A stretch of DNA of 25,275 bases from Candidatus Methylomirabilota bacterium (GCA_016208645.1 JACQXP010000241.1:1-25275), one strand, 5' to 3'; numbered from the stretch's first letter, positions 6,590 to 14,576 are shown. The notes: generated by a model not told the origin, from the sequence alone. Program-made: numbers and translations.

Positions 6590-8206
6590 ATGCCATCGCC
6601 GCTCGCCCAGACCTTGAGGCCGAGGTCGCTTCGGGACCTCGGCCTCCTCCTGCCCGTGGCGGCCCCCATCCTGGGGCCCATCGGCTTCCTGGCCTGGATG
6701 GGGCTGGCTGGGGGGATCGAGGATCTGGCGGCGCGCATGAACGATCTCGGTGTTCTGGCCACGGTCGGCCGGGTTTTCCTCCTCGCCTGCGCCACCACCC
6801 TCCTGGCCGCGATGATGGGTGTGCCTCTGGCCTGGCTCACGGTCCGGTCGGACCTCCCCGGGCGGCGCTTCATCCGCTGGCTCGTCCCCCTGCCCCTGGC
6901 GATCCCGCCCTACATCGGGGCCATCGTCTACCAAATCCTGTTTGCACCCGCGGGACCCTTGAACACCCTCCTCGCCCGTCTGCTCGGCCTTCCGCGCGAG
7001 ACCCCGATCGTGACCATCTACGGCGTGCCGGGGGCGGCGTGGGTCCTGAGCCTCTTCATCTTCCCGTACATCTTCCTGCTGGTTGCCGGGGGCCTCGAAC
7101 GCATGAGCCCGTCCCTGGAGGAGGTCGCACGCGCGTCGGGCATGTCGCGGTGGGCCGTCTTCTTCCAGGTCACGCTTCCCATGCTGCGGCCCGCCCTCTT
7201 GGGGGGCGGCCTGATGGTGTTCCTCTACGCCTGGGCCGACTTCGGCGTCGTCTCGCTCCTCCGGGTCCGGACCCTCACCACCATCGTGTTCGACTACGTG
7301 CAGGGCACGATGGACTGGACGATCCCGGCGAGTCTCTCCGTATTCCTCACCCTCATCACGACGGCAGTGCTGGCCATCCAGCTCCGGATCCTGGGGGGAG
7401 GCACCTATGCCCAGGTCACGAGCGCTTCCCGCCCGGCCCGGCCCGTGCCCGTCGGGCGCTGGCGCATCCCCGCCATGCTCTTCGGCTTCCTCGTGCTCCT
7501 GTCCGCCCTGGGCGTGCCGCTTGGCGTGCTCGCCTACCAGGCCTCCCATCTCTCAATCCCGGCGGCGTGGAGCTTCCTCTCGCAGCAATCCTCGTTCATC
7601 AGGAACAGCGTGTGGACGGCCGCATCGGGCGCAACGGTCGCTATCTTTCTGGCCCTCGTCATCGGATGGTTCCAGGCGCGACGCCGCATCGGTCGCGGGG
7701 TCTCCACCATGTTTCAGATCGGCTACGCCATCCCCGGCACCGTCTTGGGCCTCGGGATGGTTGGCTTCTTCCAGGTAGCCTTCCCCTGGCTGTACGGGAG
7801 TCCCGTCGTCCTGGTCCTCGGCTACCTGGTCCTGTTCGTGACGCCGGCGATCCAGGGCGCCGGTGCGGCACTCGCCCAGATCTCCGCGTCGCTGGAGGAC
7901 GCGGCACGCGGACTCGGCCGGGGGCCGCTGGGGACGTTCCGCGAGGTGACGTTTCCGCTGGTTCGGCCGGGCCTGGTGGGGTCCTGGGTCTTGGTCTTCA
8001 TCCTGTGCATGCGCGAACTGGCGGCAACCCTGATCCTTCGTCCGCCAGGCTTTGACACCCTGCCCGTCCGGATCTGGATTCACACCATGGACGTGGGCCC
8101 GGTCCCCACCGCCGCCCTCCTGGCCCTGGTCCTGGTGACCATCGTCGCCCTCCCCTGGCTGGGCCTGATCCTCATGGGGCGGCGGGACATTTCGCTGGGG
8201 TGGTAG
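6590..8206 (+). CDS. Fe(III) ABC transporter, fused permease (two membrane domains)
   Basis: A 538-residue inner-membrane permease of the FbpB/FutB type, in which both BPD_transp_1 domains are fused in one chain with about 12 membrane segments. Each half carries its EAA-type cytoplasmic loop that docks on the ATPase: EEVARASGMSRWAVFFQVTL in the first, EDAARGLGRGPLGTFREVTF in the second. It passes ferric iron from the binding protein encoded just upstream, using ATP hydrolysis by the product of 8333-9385. The ATG at 6590 has only a weak GAGAG upstream; no better in-frame start precedes the first membrane segment. A palindromic element fills the 126 bases before the ATPase gene. Confidence 0.93.
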   Translation: MPSPLAQTLRPRSLRDLGLLLPVAAPILGPIGFLAWMGLAGGIEDLAARMNDLGVLATVGRVFLLACATTLLAAMMGVPLAWLTVRSDLPGRRFIRWLVPLPLAIPPYIGAIVYQILFAPAGPLNTLLARLLGLPRETPIVTIYGVPGAAWVLSLFIFPYIFLLVAGGLERMSPSLEEVARASGMSRWAVFFQVTLPMLRPALLGGGLMVFLYAWADFGVVSLLRVRTLTTIVFDYVQGTMDWTIPASLSVFLTLITTAVLAIQLRILGGGTYAQVTSASRPARPVPVGRWRIPAMLFGFLVLLSALGVPLGVLAYQASHLSIPAAWSFLSQQSSFIRNSVWTAASGATVAIFLALVIGWFQARRRIGRGVSTMFQIGYAIPGTVLGLGMVGFFQVAFPWLYGSPVVLVLGYLVLFVTPAIQGAGAALAQISASLEDAARGLGRGPLGTFREVTFPLVRPGLVGSWVLVFILCMRELAATLILRPPGFDTLPVRIWIHTMDVGPVPTAALLALVLVTIVALPWLGLILMGRRDISLGW

Positions 8207-8219
8207 CCTGCCGCTCGGC

Positions 8220-8320
8220 GGCAATGGGAAACGGAAAACTGACAACCGACAATGAGAAACCGGCCAAGTGTCGTTTTCGGTTGTCTGTTGTCAGTTGTCG
8301 GTTTGAAATTTTTCATTGCC
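8220..8320. repeat. Nested imperfect palindrome built from ACTGACAACCGACA-like units
   Basis: Outer arms GGCAATG (8220-8226) and CATTGCC (8314-8320) enclose AACTGACAAC (8237-8246) and GTTGTCAGTT (8287-8296), both perfect inverted pairs. The arms are made of short quasi-repeats (GACAACCGACAATG; TTGTCTGTTGTCAGTTGTCGG). It fills the permease-ATPase gap and ends just before the ATPase ribosome-binding site, so an RNA fold here could affect ATPase translation or mRNA stability. It is not a terminator: no T-run follows the stem. Confidence 0.65.
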
Positions 8321-8332
8321 TAGAAGGATAGG

Positions 8333-9385
8333 ATGGCGCCACTCATCGTCCTCAAGAGCGTTTCCAAGGCGTACCAGCCCGGCGGCCCACCCGCCGTGGA
8401 TGCGCTCAGCCTCAGCCTGGAGCGAGGCGAGATCCTCGCCCTGCTGGGGCCGAGCGGCTGCGGCAAGACCACGACCCTCCGCCTGATCATCGGCTTCGAG
8501 GTCCCGGATGCCGGTCGCATCGAGATCGCCGGCCGGGTCGTGGCCGAGGGCCGCCACTTCGTGCCGCCCGAGGCGCGGGGTGTCGGCATGGTCTTCCAGG
8601 ACTACGCCCTCTTCCCGCACCTCAGCGTGGCACAGAACATCGCCTTCGGGATCCGGAACCTGTCGCCGGAGGAGCGGGCCCGCCGGACCCAGCGTGCCCT
8701 CCGGATCACCGAGATGGAGGGGCTGGGGGACCGGTACCCCCACGAATTGTCGGGCGGCCAGCAGCGGCGCGTGGCCCTGGCCCGGGCCATGGCCCCCGGC
8801 TATGAGACCGTGCTGCTGGATGAGCCGCTCAGCAACCTGGACGCGGACATGCGGGCGCAACTGCGAGGGCAAGTGCGGCGGGTTCTCAAGAAGACGGCGC
8901 GGACGGCGATCCTGGTGACCCACGACCAGGACGAGGCGTTCGAGATCGCAGACCGGGTAGGGGTCCTCAATAATGGCCGGCTGGAGCAGCTCGGACCACC
9001 GGAGCAGATCTATCACACCCCCGTCAGCCGCTTCGTCGCCCACTTCGTCGGCTCAGCGGACTTCATCCCGGGTGCCATCCTGCGCGAGGGAATTCGCACG
9101 GACCTTGGCCTGTTCCCCAATCCGAACGGGATACCGGTCGGGACTTCGGTGGATCTCATGATCCGCCCGGACGACGTGACCATCGTCCCCGATCCGGACG
9201 GGCCAGGGGTCATCACGCAGCGTCTCTTCCGGGGCTCGGACAACCTCTACACCCTTCGCCTTGCCCCCGATATCGAGATCCACACCAGCCAGCCGTCCAG
9301 CATGGTCCTTTCGCCTGGGACGCGGGTCGCAGTCAAGGCCTCCCCCAGCCACATCGTCGCGTTTCCTGCCCTGAAGTCCTCATAG
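8333..9385 (+). CDS. Fe(III) ABC transporter, ATP-binding protein
   Basis: A 350-residue FbpC/FutC-type ATPase. Motifs in order: Walker A GPSGCGKTT (39-47), Q-loop FQDYALFPHL, signature LSGGQQRRVALARAM, Walker B VLLDEPLSNLD, and H-loop THDQDEAFEIADR. After about residue 240 there is a TOBE-like C-terminal domain of the kind often seen in ferric-iron and spermidine importers. It energises the fused permease at 6590-8206. GAAGGA lies about 5 bases before the ATG, directly after the palindromic element. It is the last gene of the iron island and is convergent with the OmpA-like gene. Confidence 0.94.
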   Translation: MAPLIVLKSVSKAYQPGGPPAVDALSLSLERGEILALLGPSGCGKTTTLRLIIGFEVPDAGRIEIAGRVVAEGRHFVPPEARGVGMVFQDYALFPHLSVAQNIAFGIRNLSPEERARRTQRALRITEMEGLGDRYPHELSGGQQRRVALARAMAPGYETVLLDEPLSNLDADMRAQLRGQVRRVLKKTARTAILVTHDQDEAFEIADRVGVLNNGRLEQLGPPEQIYHTPVSRFVAHFVGSADFIPGAILREGIRTDLGLFPNPNGIPVGTSVDLMIRPDDVTIVPDPDGPGVITQRLFRGSDNLYTLRLAPDIEIHTSQPSSMVLSPGTRVAVKASPSHIVAFPALKSS

Positions 9386-9440
9386 GCCCCCCCTCGAAAA
9401 CACGACGGCCATCCGAGGTAGAATCCATCCCAAAGGGCCG

Positions 9441-9470
9441 CGCAGACCTGCCCAGCACGGGCAAATGCAG
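9441..9470. repeat. Short copy of the CAGACCTGCC palindromic element
   Basis: CAGACCTGCCCAGCACGGGCA resembles the left flank of the 1803-1867 element with a few changes, and TGCCC/GGGCA forms a 5-bp stem. It lies between the convergent ATPase and OmpA-like genes. It could act as a weak bidirectional structure, but no T-run follows. Low confidence as a separate element. Confidence 0.3.
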
Positions 9471-9509
9471 TTGACTTGAGCCGACGCCACCGGCCTGGGC
9501 CTGTAAACC

Positions 9510-10373
9510 CTATTTCTTCACCAGTTCAACCCGCCGATTCTTGGCCTTTCCGTCCTCTGTCTTATTGTCGGCAATGGGCTTTTCCTGTCCCCAACCAACG
9601 ACACTCAGACGCTTCCCGTCTATCCCTTCCTTTCCTAACGCACTGAACACCGCCTTGGCACGCTCTTCGGACAACACCTTGTTCTTCTTGGCATCACCGG
9701 TGCTATCGGTATGCCCCTCGATGGAGATCCGGAGGGATGGGGTCTGCTTCAGCATCTGCACAATCTGATCAATGATGGATTTCGATTCCGGTTTGATCGT
9801 CGCATTGTTGGTGTCAAAGTTGATGTACACCGCGACGTGACCGTCCGCGTTCAGCGCCTTGAGCAGATCGCTGGCGGTCACATCCTGTTTCATGGCCTCC
9901 TTTTCGACAACCGTCAGAAGATAAAGGACTTCGGACCCATCGTCCCACGGCCAGACTTCCACCCAGAGCTCACTACTCCCCTTGGTGACCTTTCCGGTGA
10001 GAACCGCATTATTCCTCCGCGGGTCCTCGGTCCCATACTTTTCGGTTTGCCCATCGAAGAGAATCACACCGCCCAGGCCCTTGATCGCATTCAAGTAATT
10101 GCGGCGCACCTGCAGCTCGCTGCGTTTCTGGGCGCCCTCCTTCGGATTATACTGATTCCTGTACAGCTTGCCCTCCACAGCGACCAGTTCTTTTCCATTG
10201 AAAAATCGGTAGACCTCAAAGTCCTTGTTGTTCGCCTCGCTGATGTAAAATCCAGGCATCCGTGAAAGGTGCGGATTGTCCTTGCTGCCCTCGACATCCT
10301 CCTGCGAGGATGCCAGGCTCGCCGCGAGAAGCAGTACCAGCAGACTGAAGGAAAAACGGACCGCGTATTTCAT
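9510..10373 (-). CDS. Secreted OmpA-family protein (peptidoglycan-binding C-terminal domain)
   Basis: A 287-residue exported protein. The signal peptide (MKYAVRFSFSLLVLLLAASLASS) is followed by a unique 150-residue N-terminal domain with no recognised family. The C-terminal OmpA-like domain (about 175-287) holds YINFDTNNATIKPES, the loop GHTDSTG, the helix LSEERAKAVFSAL and the closing NRRVEL, whose Asp/Arg residues bind diaminopimelate in the family. It would sit in the periplasm, tethered to the cell wall. The start is placed at 10373 (GGGAGGAAG about 5 bases upstream) rather than 45 bases earlier, since the signal peptide begins there. It is the last gene of a - strand run of exported proteins. 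There is no beta-barrel, so it is not a classical OmpA porin. Confidence 0.88.
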   Translation of the reverse strand: MKYAVRFSFSLLVLLLAASLASSQEDVEGSKDNPHLSRMPGFYISEANNKDFEVYRFFNGKELVAVEGKLYRNQYNPKEGAQKRSELQVRRNYLNAIKGLGGVILFDGQTEKYGTEDPRRNNAVLTGKVTKGSSELWVEVWPWDDGSEVLYLLTVVEKEAMKQDVTASDLLKALNADGHVAVYINFDTNNATIKPESKSIIDQIVQMLKQTPSLRISIEGHTDSTGDAKKNKVLSEERAKAVFSALGKEGIDGKRLSVVGWGQEKPIADNKTEDGKAKNRRVELVKK

Positions 10374-10445
10374 CGCGACTTCCTCCCTCTTTTCCATTTC
10401 CACGGGATGAACACCCACGAATCAAGTATCGAGCCGACGCACCCG

Positions 10446-10844
10446 CTATTTTCTGCTAGTTCCGCTGCCTGTCGTTGATGAACAGGGCTGCTCAACTGCG
10501 ACATCACCTTTTGCAACAAGGGTTTGTAAATGTGTTGAAGAGAGGTCATTCTCTGCGATTGTTGCACTACCCTTTGCCGGAAGGTCAATGCTTCTCCCGA
10601 CCTGGAGTTGGATTATGATCCTCTGACTCAATCTGTTGCGAATACACGAACCTGTCTCCGGAGTCGAAATCTGATTCGGGCTCGTGGGCCGTTTGTCTGC
10701 ATCCCTTATCTTCTTTTCAACCTCGGCTGCTTTCGGACCTGGAGTGGTCAATCTTTTTTCAGCCGCAAGTGGATCGGCAATGGAAACGTGTGATGCAAAG
10801 ATAAGCACCGAAAGACCAAACGCGCGCGACAGAAATCTTCTCAT
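10446..10844 (-). CDS. Small secreted protein of unknown function
   Basis: A 132-residue frame starting with a clear Sec signal peptide (MRRFLSRAFGLSVLIFASHVSIA, then DPLAAEKRL). The mature part has a charged stretch (KAAEVEKKIRDADKRP), two Cys that could form a disulphide (C67 and C121), and a C-terminal segment with the pattern GRSIDLPAKGSATI...LSSTHLQTLVAKGDVAV, which looks like a small compact beta domain. The ribosome-binding site AAGGGGG lies about 7 bases before the ATG. The sequence around it (GATCAAG, G-run, CCTATGA) closely resembles that before the large gene at 11380-13401. Its stop is 72 bases before the OmpA-like gene. Base composition is strikingly lower in GC than the flanks (24 of 60 bases G or C at 10501-10560). 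The family is not recognised. Confidence 0.62.
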   Translation of the reverse strand: MRRFLSRAFGLSVLIFASHVSIADPLAAEKRLTTPGPKAAEVEKKIRDADKRPTSPNQISTPETGSCIRNRLSQRIIIQLQVGRSIDLPAKGSATIAENDLSSTHLQTLVAKGDVAVEQPCSSTTGSGTSRK

Positions 10845-11078
10845 AGGTTTCCCCCTTGATCGATCCCTGCATAAGTGATGCGATACTCATCTGAGGACCG
10901 CGGGCGATGATGCGTGGATATCCTTTCCTTATGTGGATCAGCCTCGGAGCGACATCTGGATGCCGTGTTCCGATCGGATGGTCTCTCCCCATAGCGGGCC
11001 CCGAATACCTCCTCACCTGGGGGTCGCGCTCCCTGTGGGAGCCATAGCTTTAAAGGACCCCGAGACCGTAAGCGTCAA
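10845..11078. other. Gap within the exported-protein cluster, no gene seen
   Basis: No convincing reading frame on either strand. A short perfect hairpin, GCTCCC-TGT-GGGAGC, lies at 11028-11042; it has no T-run on either side and is at best a weak terminator for the fragment at 11079-11327. The gap probably contains the promoter of the 132-residue gene, but I could not identify hexamers. Confidence 0.35.
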
Positions 11079-11327
11079 TTACTTCTCCGAGTCCTTGGGC
11101 AGTGAGCCGCTAGTTTTGAAGGTGAATCGCCCGACGATCTCACCCTTGCCTGAGGAGGAGATCGTCAGCGTTCCCGACAGGCCGGTGAACGTCTCCGCTT
11201 CGTGCTTGTAATCCACCCAGAACTTTTCGGGCTTGACCTCCTCGCCGCTGTCGCCACCCAGTGGGTACGTGCCGGGGGCAGGGGAGCGGGCCAGGTCTCT
11301 TGACTTGCTTTCAGCTGCTTGCAGCAA
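11079..11327 (-). pseudogene. 5'-truncated remnant of a secreted beta-domain protein
   Basis: About 80 residues, from a possible TTG start to a TAA, that read like the C-terminal half of a small beta-sandwich/lipocalin-like family. The key segment is APGTYPLGGDSG followed by FTGLSGTLTISSSGKGEIVG and RFTFKTSG; the GTY...GTLTI...GxIxGxFxF spacing resembles DUF6252-like proteins. No ribosome-binding site, signal peptide or N-terminal half is present, and the frame begins only 53 bases after the upstream TPR gene. I read it as a gene that lost its 5' end, perhaps through a deletion fusing it to the end of the TPR gene. The alternative is a real small CDS with an unusual start. Confidence 0.4.
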
Positions 11328-11379
11328 GCGACTGCGCCTTGCTCACGTGAATTCCAAAGAGCACAGAGGACCTCAACAA

Positions 11380-13401
11380 TTAGTCACTCGGGACATCCAC
11401 CTGTAATCCACCCAGGTCAAGACTGCCTTTGGTCTCCATTCCGATGTCGGGTCCGCCCTGCAGCGATACCTGGGCACCGAGTTCCGATTGAATGGTCCCG
11501 CCCAACCCCAGCGAGGTTCCCACCGAGGCACTCAGGCCGACGTCCGTCACGTTTTCTCCATCAGTGGTCACTTCGACCATGATCTTGGCGCTTCCGCTGG
11601 CGACTCCACCTCCGACTCCGGCGCCCACACCAATTCCCATCGTTGTTTCATGCTTGGTGAAATCGCGCTGAAGAGACACAAGCAGGCCTTCCCCTCCTTC
11701 AATTCTCACCTTTTCGCAGTCCAGCGAGAATGAAACGATCGCCAATGAGACGCTCAGCGGCTTCTTAAAAGGACACGGGGGCGGCTGCTTCTTCTTGATC
11801 TCGGGAGCTTTTGCCGCCTCCGGTTGCTGGGGTGGTTCCGGAGGGATGCATTCCAGGGACGCATACGCATTTGCCAGTCCCGGCAAGGACGAACCCATTC
11901 GGATTGCGTTTTGGTAAGACAGCAAGATGTGCAACTCCCGCTCTACGTTCAGCAACTCATTGAGAGTGGGGGGGTACACCCTATCCAGGATCGGCGCGGT
12001 CAGACCGTAATAGTCATTATCCCCGCAGGCTTCGAGCTCTTTCAGATATTGTATATGTGTCTCCATGTCCTTCATCAAATCAGGCGTCTCCTTCTCCGCT
12101 GCCTTTGCGCCCGCTTCGAAGCGTGCTTCGGTCTGTTTCAGGCCGCCAGCGACCCTGCCGTTTTCGCCGAGTAAACTGGTAGCTACGTTCTCGAACAAGA
12201 AGAGTTCTTTGGCGAAATCACGAGGGAGGACCACCGCCCTGTCCGGGGATTCCATGGATCGGGCGATCTGTTTGGCGACAATTCTCGCCAGCGCCTGTTT
12301 CTCCTTGAAAAGCGCTTTGATCCGTCCAGCCACCTCGCCATCTATCTTGGCAAGCGCCTCCTCTGCACCGGCGGTACGAACCCTTATGTTGCTGATAGGG
12401 GGATCGGGCAGGTCAATGCCTTTCGCTTCCCCCTTTTCGGTGGCTATCGGTGCGATACTAGCCGGCTGGCCTCCCTTTCCCTGGGGAGCGCCCTGAGCCG
12501 CCCTGAGCGCCGCCACGCCGACGGCGGAATACTGACCGGCCAGCGCCTTGCGGAGATGCGTGACCGCCACCGCGTGATTCCCCTGGCACTCGGCCACGAG
12601 GCCAAGCCCCAGTTGGGCGGCTGCGAATTCAGGCGAGAGCCTGGCGACCTTCTCAAAAAGAGGCTTGGCCCCAGCCAAGTCTCCCATGTTGTAGTAAGCC
12701 CAGCCGGTGTCTGCGAGAATCAACGGTGCGTTCGGCTTCAGGGTATCGGCATAAAGCAGGACGGCCACGGCCCTCTGATAATCACCCATACCCGTCAGGG
12801 CCACGCCGAGGTTATTAGCCGCGAGTGCGTCGTCGGGTTTCCGCGCAGCACTCCAGGTCGTCGCATACACTGAGGCGGAACCGGCACCCATCATAAGGAA
12901 AACCGAACCCATGTCGGCGCCATCGCCATCCTTCTTCGCTGACCGAAGCGCGGAATCTATTTGCGGGCGGGCCTTGCCGGCCTTGTTGCCATAGAACTGT
13001 GCCGCCTCTTTCACCAATGCCAGATAGGCATTTCGTGAGGGGGCCTTGGACGGTAGGCCTTTGACGCTCACCTTTTTCGGGCACACACCGGCTTGACCCA
13101 ACGTGGCATCGCCGGTTTTCTCTTTGGGCAGGAGTTTCTCTCCTGCCTTTGACATGGATTTTCCCCATTCTTCGAGAGCCTTCTGCTCTCCGGGGGTGAT
13201 CTCCTTCCCTGTCTGCGCCTTCTCCATGATGCGGCGGATGTTTGGTGGAATATCGTATTGGGCATATGCCGGCGGCATCAGGAAAACCAGCGCTAAGAGA
13301 ATCAAGAACCAGACGCCAAGAAGACTCAGGACTCGGGTTCGACAAGCGCTCCCATAAGGCCTGCTTGCGTTTGGTCCCATCTGCTTCCTGCTTGTCTTCA
13401 T
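11380..13401 (-). CDS. Large secreted TPR protein with glycine-rich beta C-terminus, unknown function
   Basis: A 673-residue exported protein. An N-terminal signal/anchor segment (LSLLGVWFLILLALVFLMPP, then AYA|QYD) directs it to the periplasm. Residues about 180-290 hold TPR-like helix pairs (AANNLGVALTGMGDYQRAVA; GWAYYNMGDLAGAKPLFEKV; GLVAECQGNHAVAVTHLRKA). A helical, charged middle (330-460) leads to a Pro/Lys linker (PPEPPQQPEAAKAPEIKKKQ) and then a Gly/Ser-rich C-terminus with alternating small and hydrophobic residues (GIGVGAGVGGGVASGSAKI; GLSASVGTSLGLGGTI), which looks beta-structured and possibly outer-membrane associated. The start at 13401 has GGGGG 4-5 bases upstream. The architecture is unfamiliar; a scaffold or assembly role is inferred only from the TPRs and export signal. 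It is the first gene of the exported-protein run. Confidence 0.78.
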   Translation of the reverse strand: MKTSRKQMGPNASRPYGSACRTRVLSLLGVWFLILLALVFLMPPAYAQYDIPPNIRRIMEKAQTGKEITPGEQKALEEWGKSMSKAGEKLLPKEKTGDATLGQAGVCPKKVSVKGLPSKAPSRNAYLALVKEAAQFYGNKAGKARPQIDSALRSAKKDGDGADMGSVFLMMGAGSASVYATTWSAARKPDDALAANNLGVALTGMGDYQRAVAVLLYADTLKPNAPLILADTGWAYYNMGDLAGAKPLFEKVARLSPEFAAAQLGLGLVAECQGNHAVAVTHLRKALAGQYSAVGVAALRAAQGAPQGKGGQPASIAPIATEKGEAKGIDLPDPPISNIRVRTAGAEEALAKIDGEVAGRIKALFKEKQALARIVAKQIARSMESPDRAVVLPRDFAKELFLFENVATSLLGENGRVAGGLKQTEARFEAGAKAAEKETPDLMKDMETHIQYLKELEACGDNDYYGLTAPILDRVYPPTLNELLNVERELHILLSYQNAIRMGSSLPGLANAYASLECIPPEPPQQPEAAKAPEIKKKQPPPCPFKKPLSVSLAIVSFSLDCEKVRIEGGEGLLVSLQRDFTKHETTMGIGVGAGVGGGVASGSAKIMVEVTTDGENVTDVGLSASVGTSLGLGGTIQSELGAQVSLQGGPDIGMETKGSLDLGGLQVDVPSD

Positions 13402-13546
13402 AGGACCCCCTGCTTGATCCAACAGGACGCGGATTTCCTGAACAGGCTCAATACGAAAGTGGGTTTTTCCTCGCGATCGCTTTCACATCGAATCCTGACC
13501 TACACGCAATGCCCCCCGACGCACGGGATGTGCCTGGAGATGACGA

Positions 13547-13918
13547 CTACGGCCTGACCTCAAGCTGGCCCTGTTTCGTCACCCCCGCGTACGCGGCGCT
13601 GATGGTGACCGGGGTCGGGACCGCGACCGGCTGCGTCGCGATGGAGACCGTCGCCTGCGTCTGCCCGGCCGGCACCAGGACGCTCGCCGGGACCGTGGCC
13701 GCCGGGTGGCTGCTCGCCAGGGTGACCGGCGTCCCCCCGGCCGGCGCGGCCTGGCTCAGGGTGACGGTCGCGGTCGAGACCTGACCCGAAGAACGTTTGT
13801 CCGAGCTGACTGTCAGGAACATTATCTGGATCGGTGGTAGCTGTGTGACCAGTTGTGATCGCCCGGTTGATGAGGGCGGCGGTATGGAAGAAGTAGCCTT
13901 GACGCATGGGATGGACAC
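13547..13918 (-). pseudogene. Remnant of an Ig-like-repeat surface protein
   Basis: The C-terminal 85 residues of this frame form one Ig-like repeat of a kind common in bacterial surface proteins: FLTVSSDKRSSGQVSTATV, LSQAAPAGGTPVTLASS, VPASVLVPAGQTQATVSI and YAGVTKQGQLEVRP, ending in TAG. The upstream part (SIPCVKATSSIPPP) is unrelated filler and has no ribosome-binding site. A neighbouring frame with a strong site (GGAGGGGGAAAATG, start near 13937) runs into this region but goes out of frame just before the repeat, suggesting a frameshift. No signal peptide or full-length protein remains. I read it as the decayed end of a longer gene; a related fragment lies at 14121-14249. Confidence 0.5.
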
Positions 13919-14120
13919 TAGCCAGCGTGCTCGTCATTTTCCCCCTCCCCAGATTCTGCGCCCGTCTTGCGGATGCATTCCTCGTCGGGGTTGACGAGCC
14001 GGCGGCGACCTGGTTGCTCATCCTCCGAGTTCTAGCGCAACTCTCTTATGTCCAGGTCGAACGTATACCCCGGGTCGAATGTATACGGCTGTCGCCTAAC
14101 CCCCACTGACCGGAACAACG
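13919..14120. other. Degenerate region between two Ig-like remnants
   Basis: No gene is supported. Short frames on the - strand here are likely parts of the decayed Ig-like gene. The stretch contains the direct repeat described at 14055-14086. Confidence 0.4.
14055..14086. repeat. 14-bp direct repeat, 18-bp period
   Basis: GGTCGAACGTATAC (14055-14068) and GGTCGAATGTATAC (14073-14086) differ at one base and lie 18 bases apart start to start. Each contains the palindrome GTATAC. Two phased copies could be a paired operator or a duplication scar; no intact gene lies just downstream to favour the operator reading. Confidence 0.4.
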
Positions 14121-14249
14121 CTATTTCGGTAATGGGAGTACCGTGAGTTGTGCTTGCTTAGTAATGCCGTTATGGGTGACGGAAATCGTAACGACCTGTT
14201 TCGATGTGACCGTCTGCGTCGTTATCTGAAAGTCTCCAGAGAGAGTCAT
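14121..14249 (-). pseudogene. C-terminal fragment of a second Ig-like repeat
   Basis: A 42-residue frame ending in TAG. Its segment TTQTVTSKQVVTISVTHNGI then TKQAQLTVLPLPK parallels the end of the 13547-13918 repeat (VPTPVTISAAYAGVTKQGQL): the same VTIS, G(V/I)TKQ and QL(E/T)V spacing. The N-terminal two thirds of the domain are missing and an in-frame TGA lies a short way upstream. It is best read as debris from the same multi-repeat gene, or from a tandem paralogue. Confidence 0.42.
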
Positions 14250-14385
14250 GGCGGGAATAAACCAATGGGCGCGTCGTTGAAGTGGGCCGACACTAGCGCG
14301 CCTCTCAATTCACTGTCAAGCCGAAAGTCGGACCTCCTTCCATGGAGTGGCATTCCATCTGCCGACCCAACGCATCCTCGCTCCG
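14250..14385. other. Gap before the ntrBC terminator, no gene seen
   Basis: No coding frame with a ribosome-binding site or recognisable motif on either strand. The sequence TGTCGGCCCACTTCA on the - strand near 14278-14292 has the look of an insertion-sequence end, but no partner end or transposase is present, so it is not called as such. Confidence 0.3.
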
Positions 14386-14427
14386 AAAACTCAAAGGCAC
14401 CATTCGGCGCTCCACCGAATGGTGCCT
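14386..14427 (-). terminator. Intrinsic terminator downstream of the NtrC-family gene
   Basis: AGGCACCATTCGG (14395-14407) and CCGAATGGTGCCT (14415-14427) form a perfect 13-bp stem with a 7-base loop. Read on the - strand it is followed by TTTGAGTTTT, a usable U-tract. It lies about 150 bases past the stop of the response-regulator gene, in the right orientation to end the ntrB-ntrC transcript. Confidence 0.62.
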
Positions 14428-14576
14428 CGGGGTAGGCTATTCACTTCCTGCCGGTGCAGCATCACGGGACCCGTCCCCCTCGGCCGGGATCCCTGGAACT
14501 CAAAACACGTCTCGCCCCCGGTGGGGACGGACGGCCGCTGCCCAATCCTGGATAGCTTTTCGGGTTACTCCCGGGT

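Noticed and set aside
14278..14292. Possible insertion-sequence end (TGTCGGCCCACTTCA on the - strand)
   Set aside because: No matching opposite end, target duplication or transposase frame nearby.
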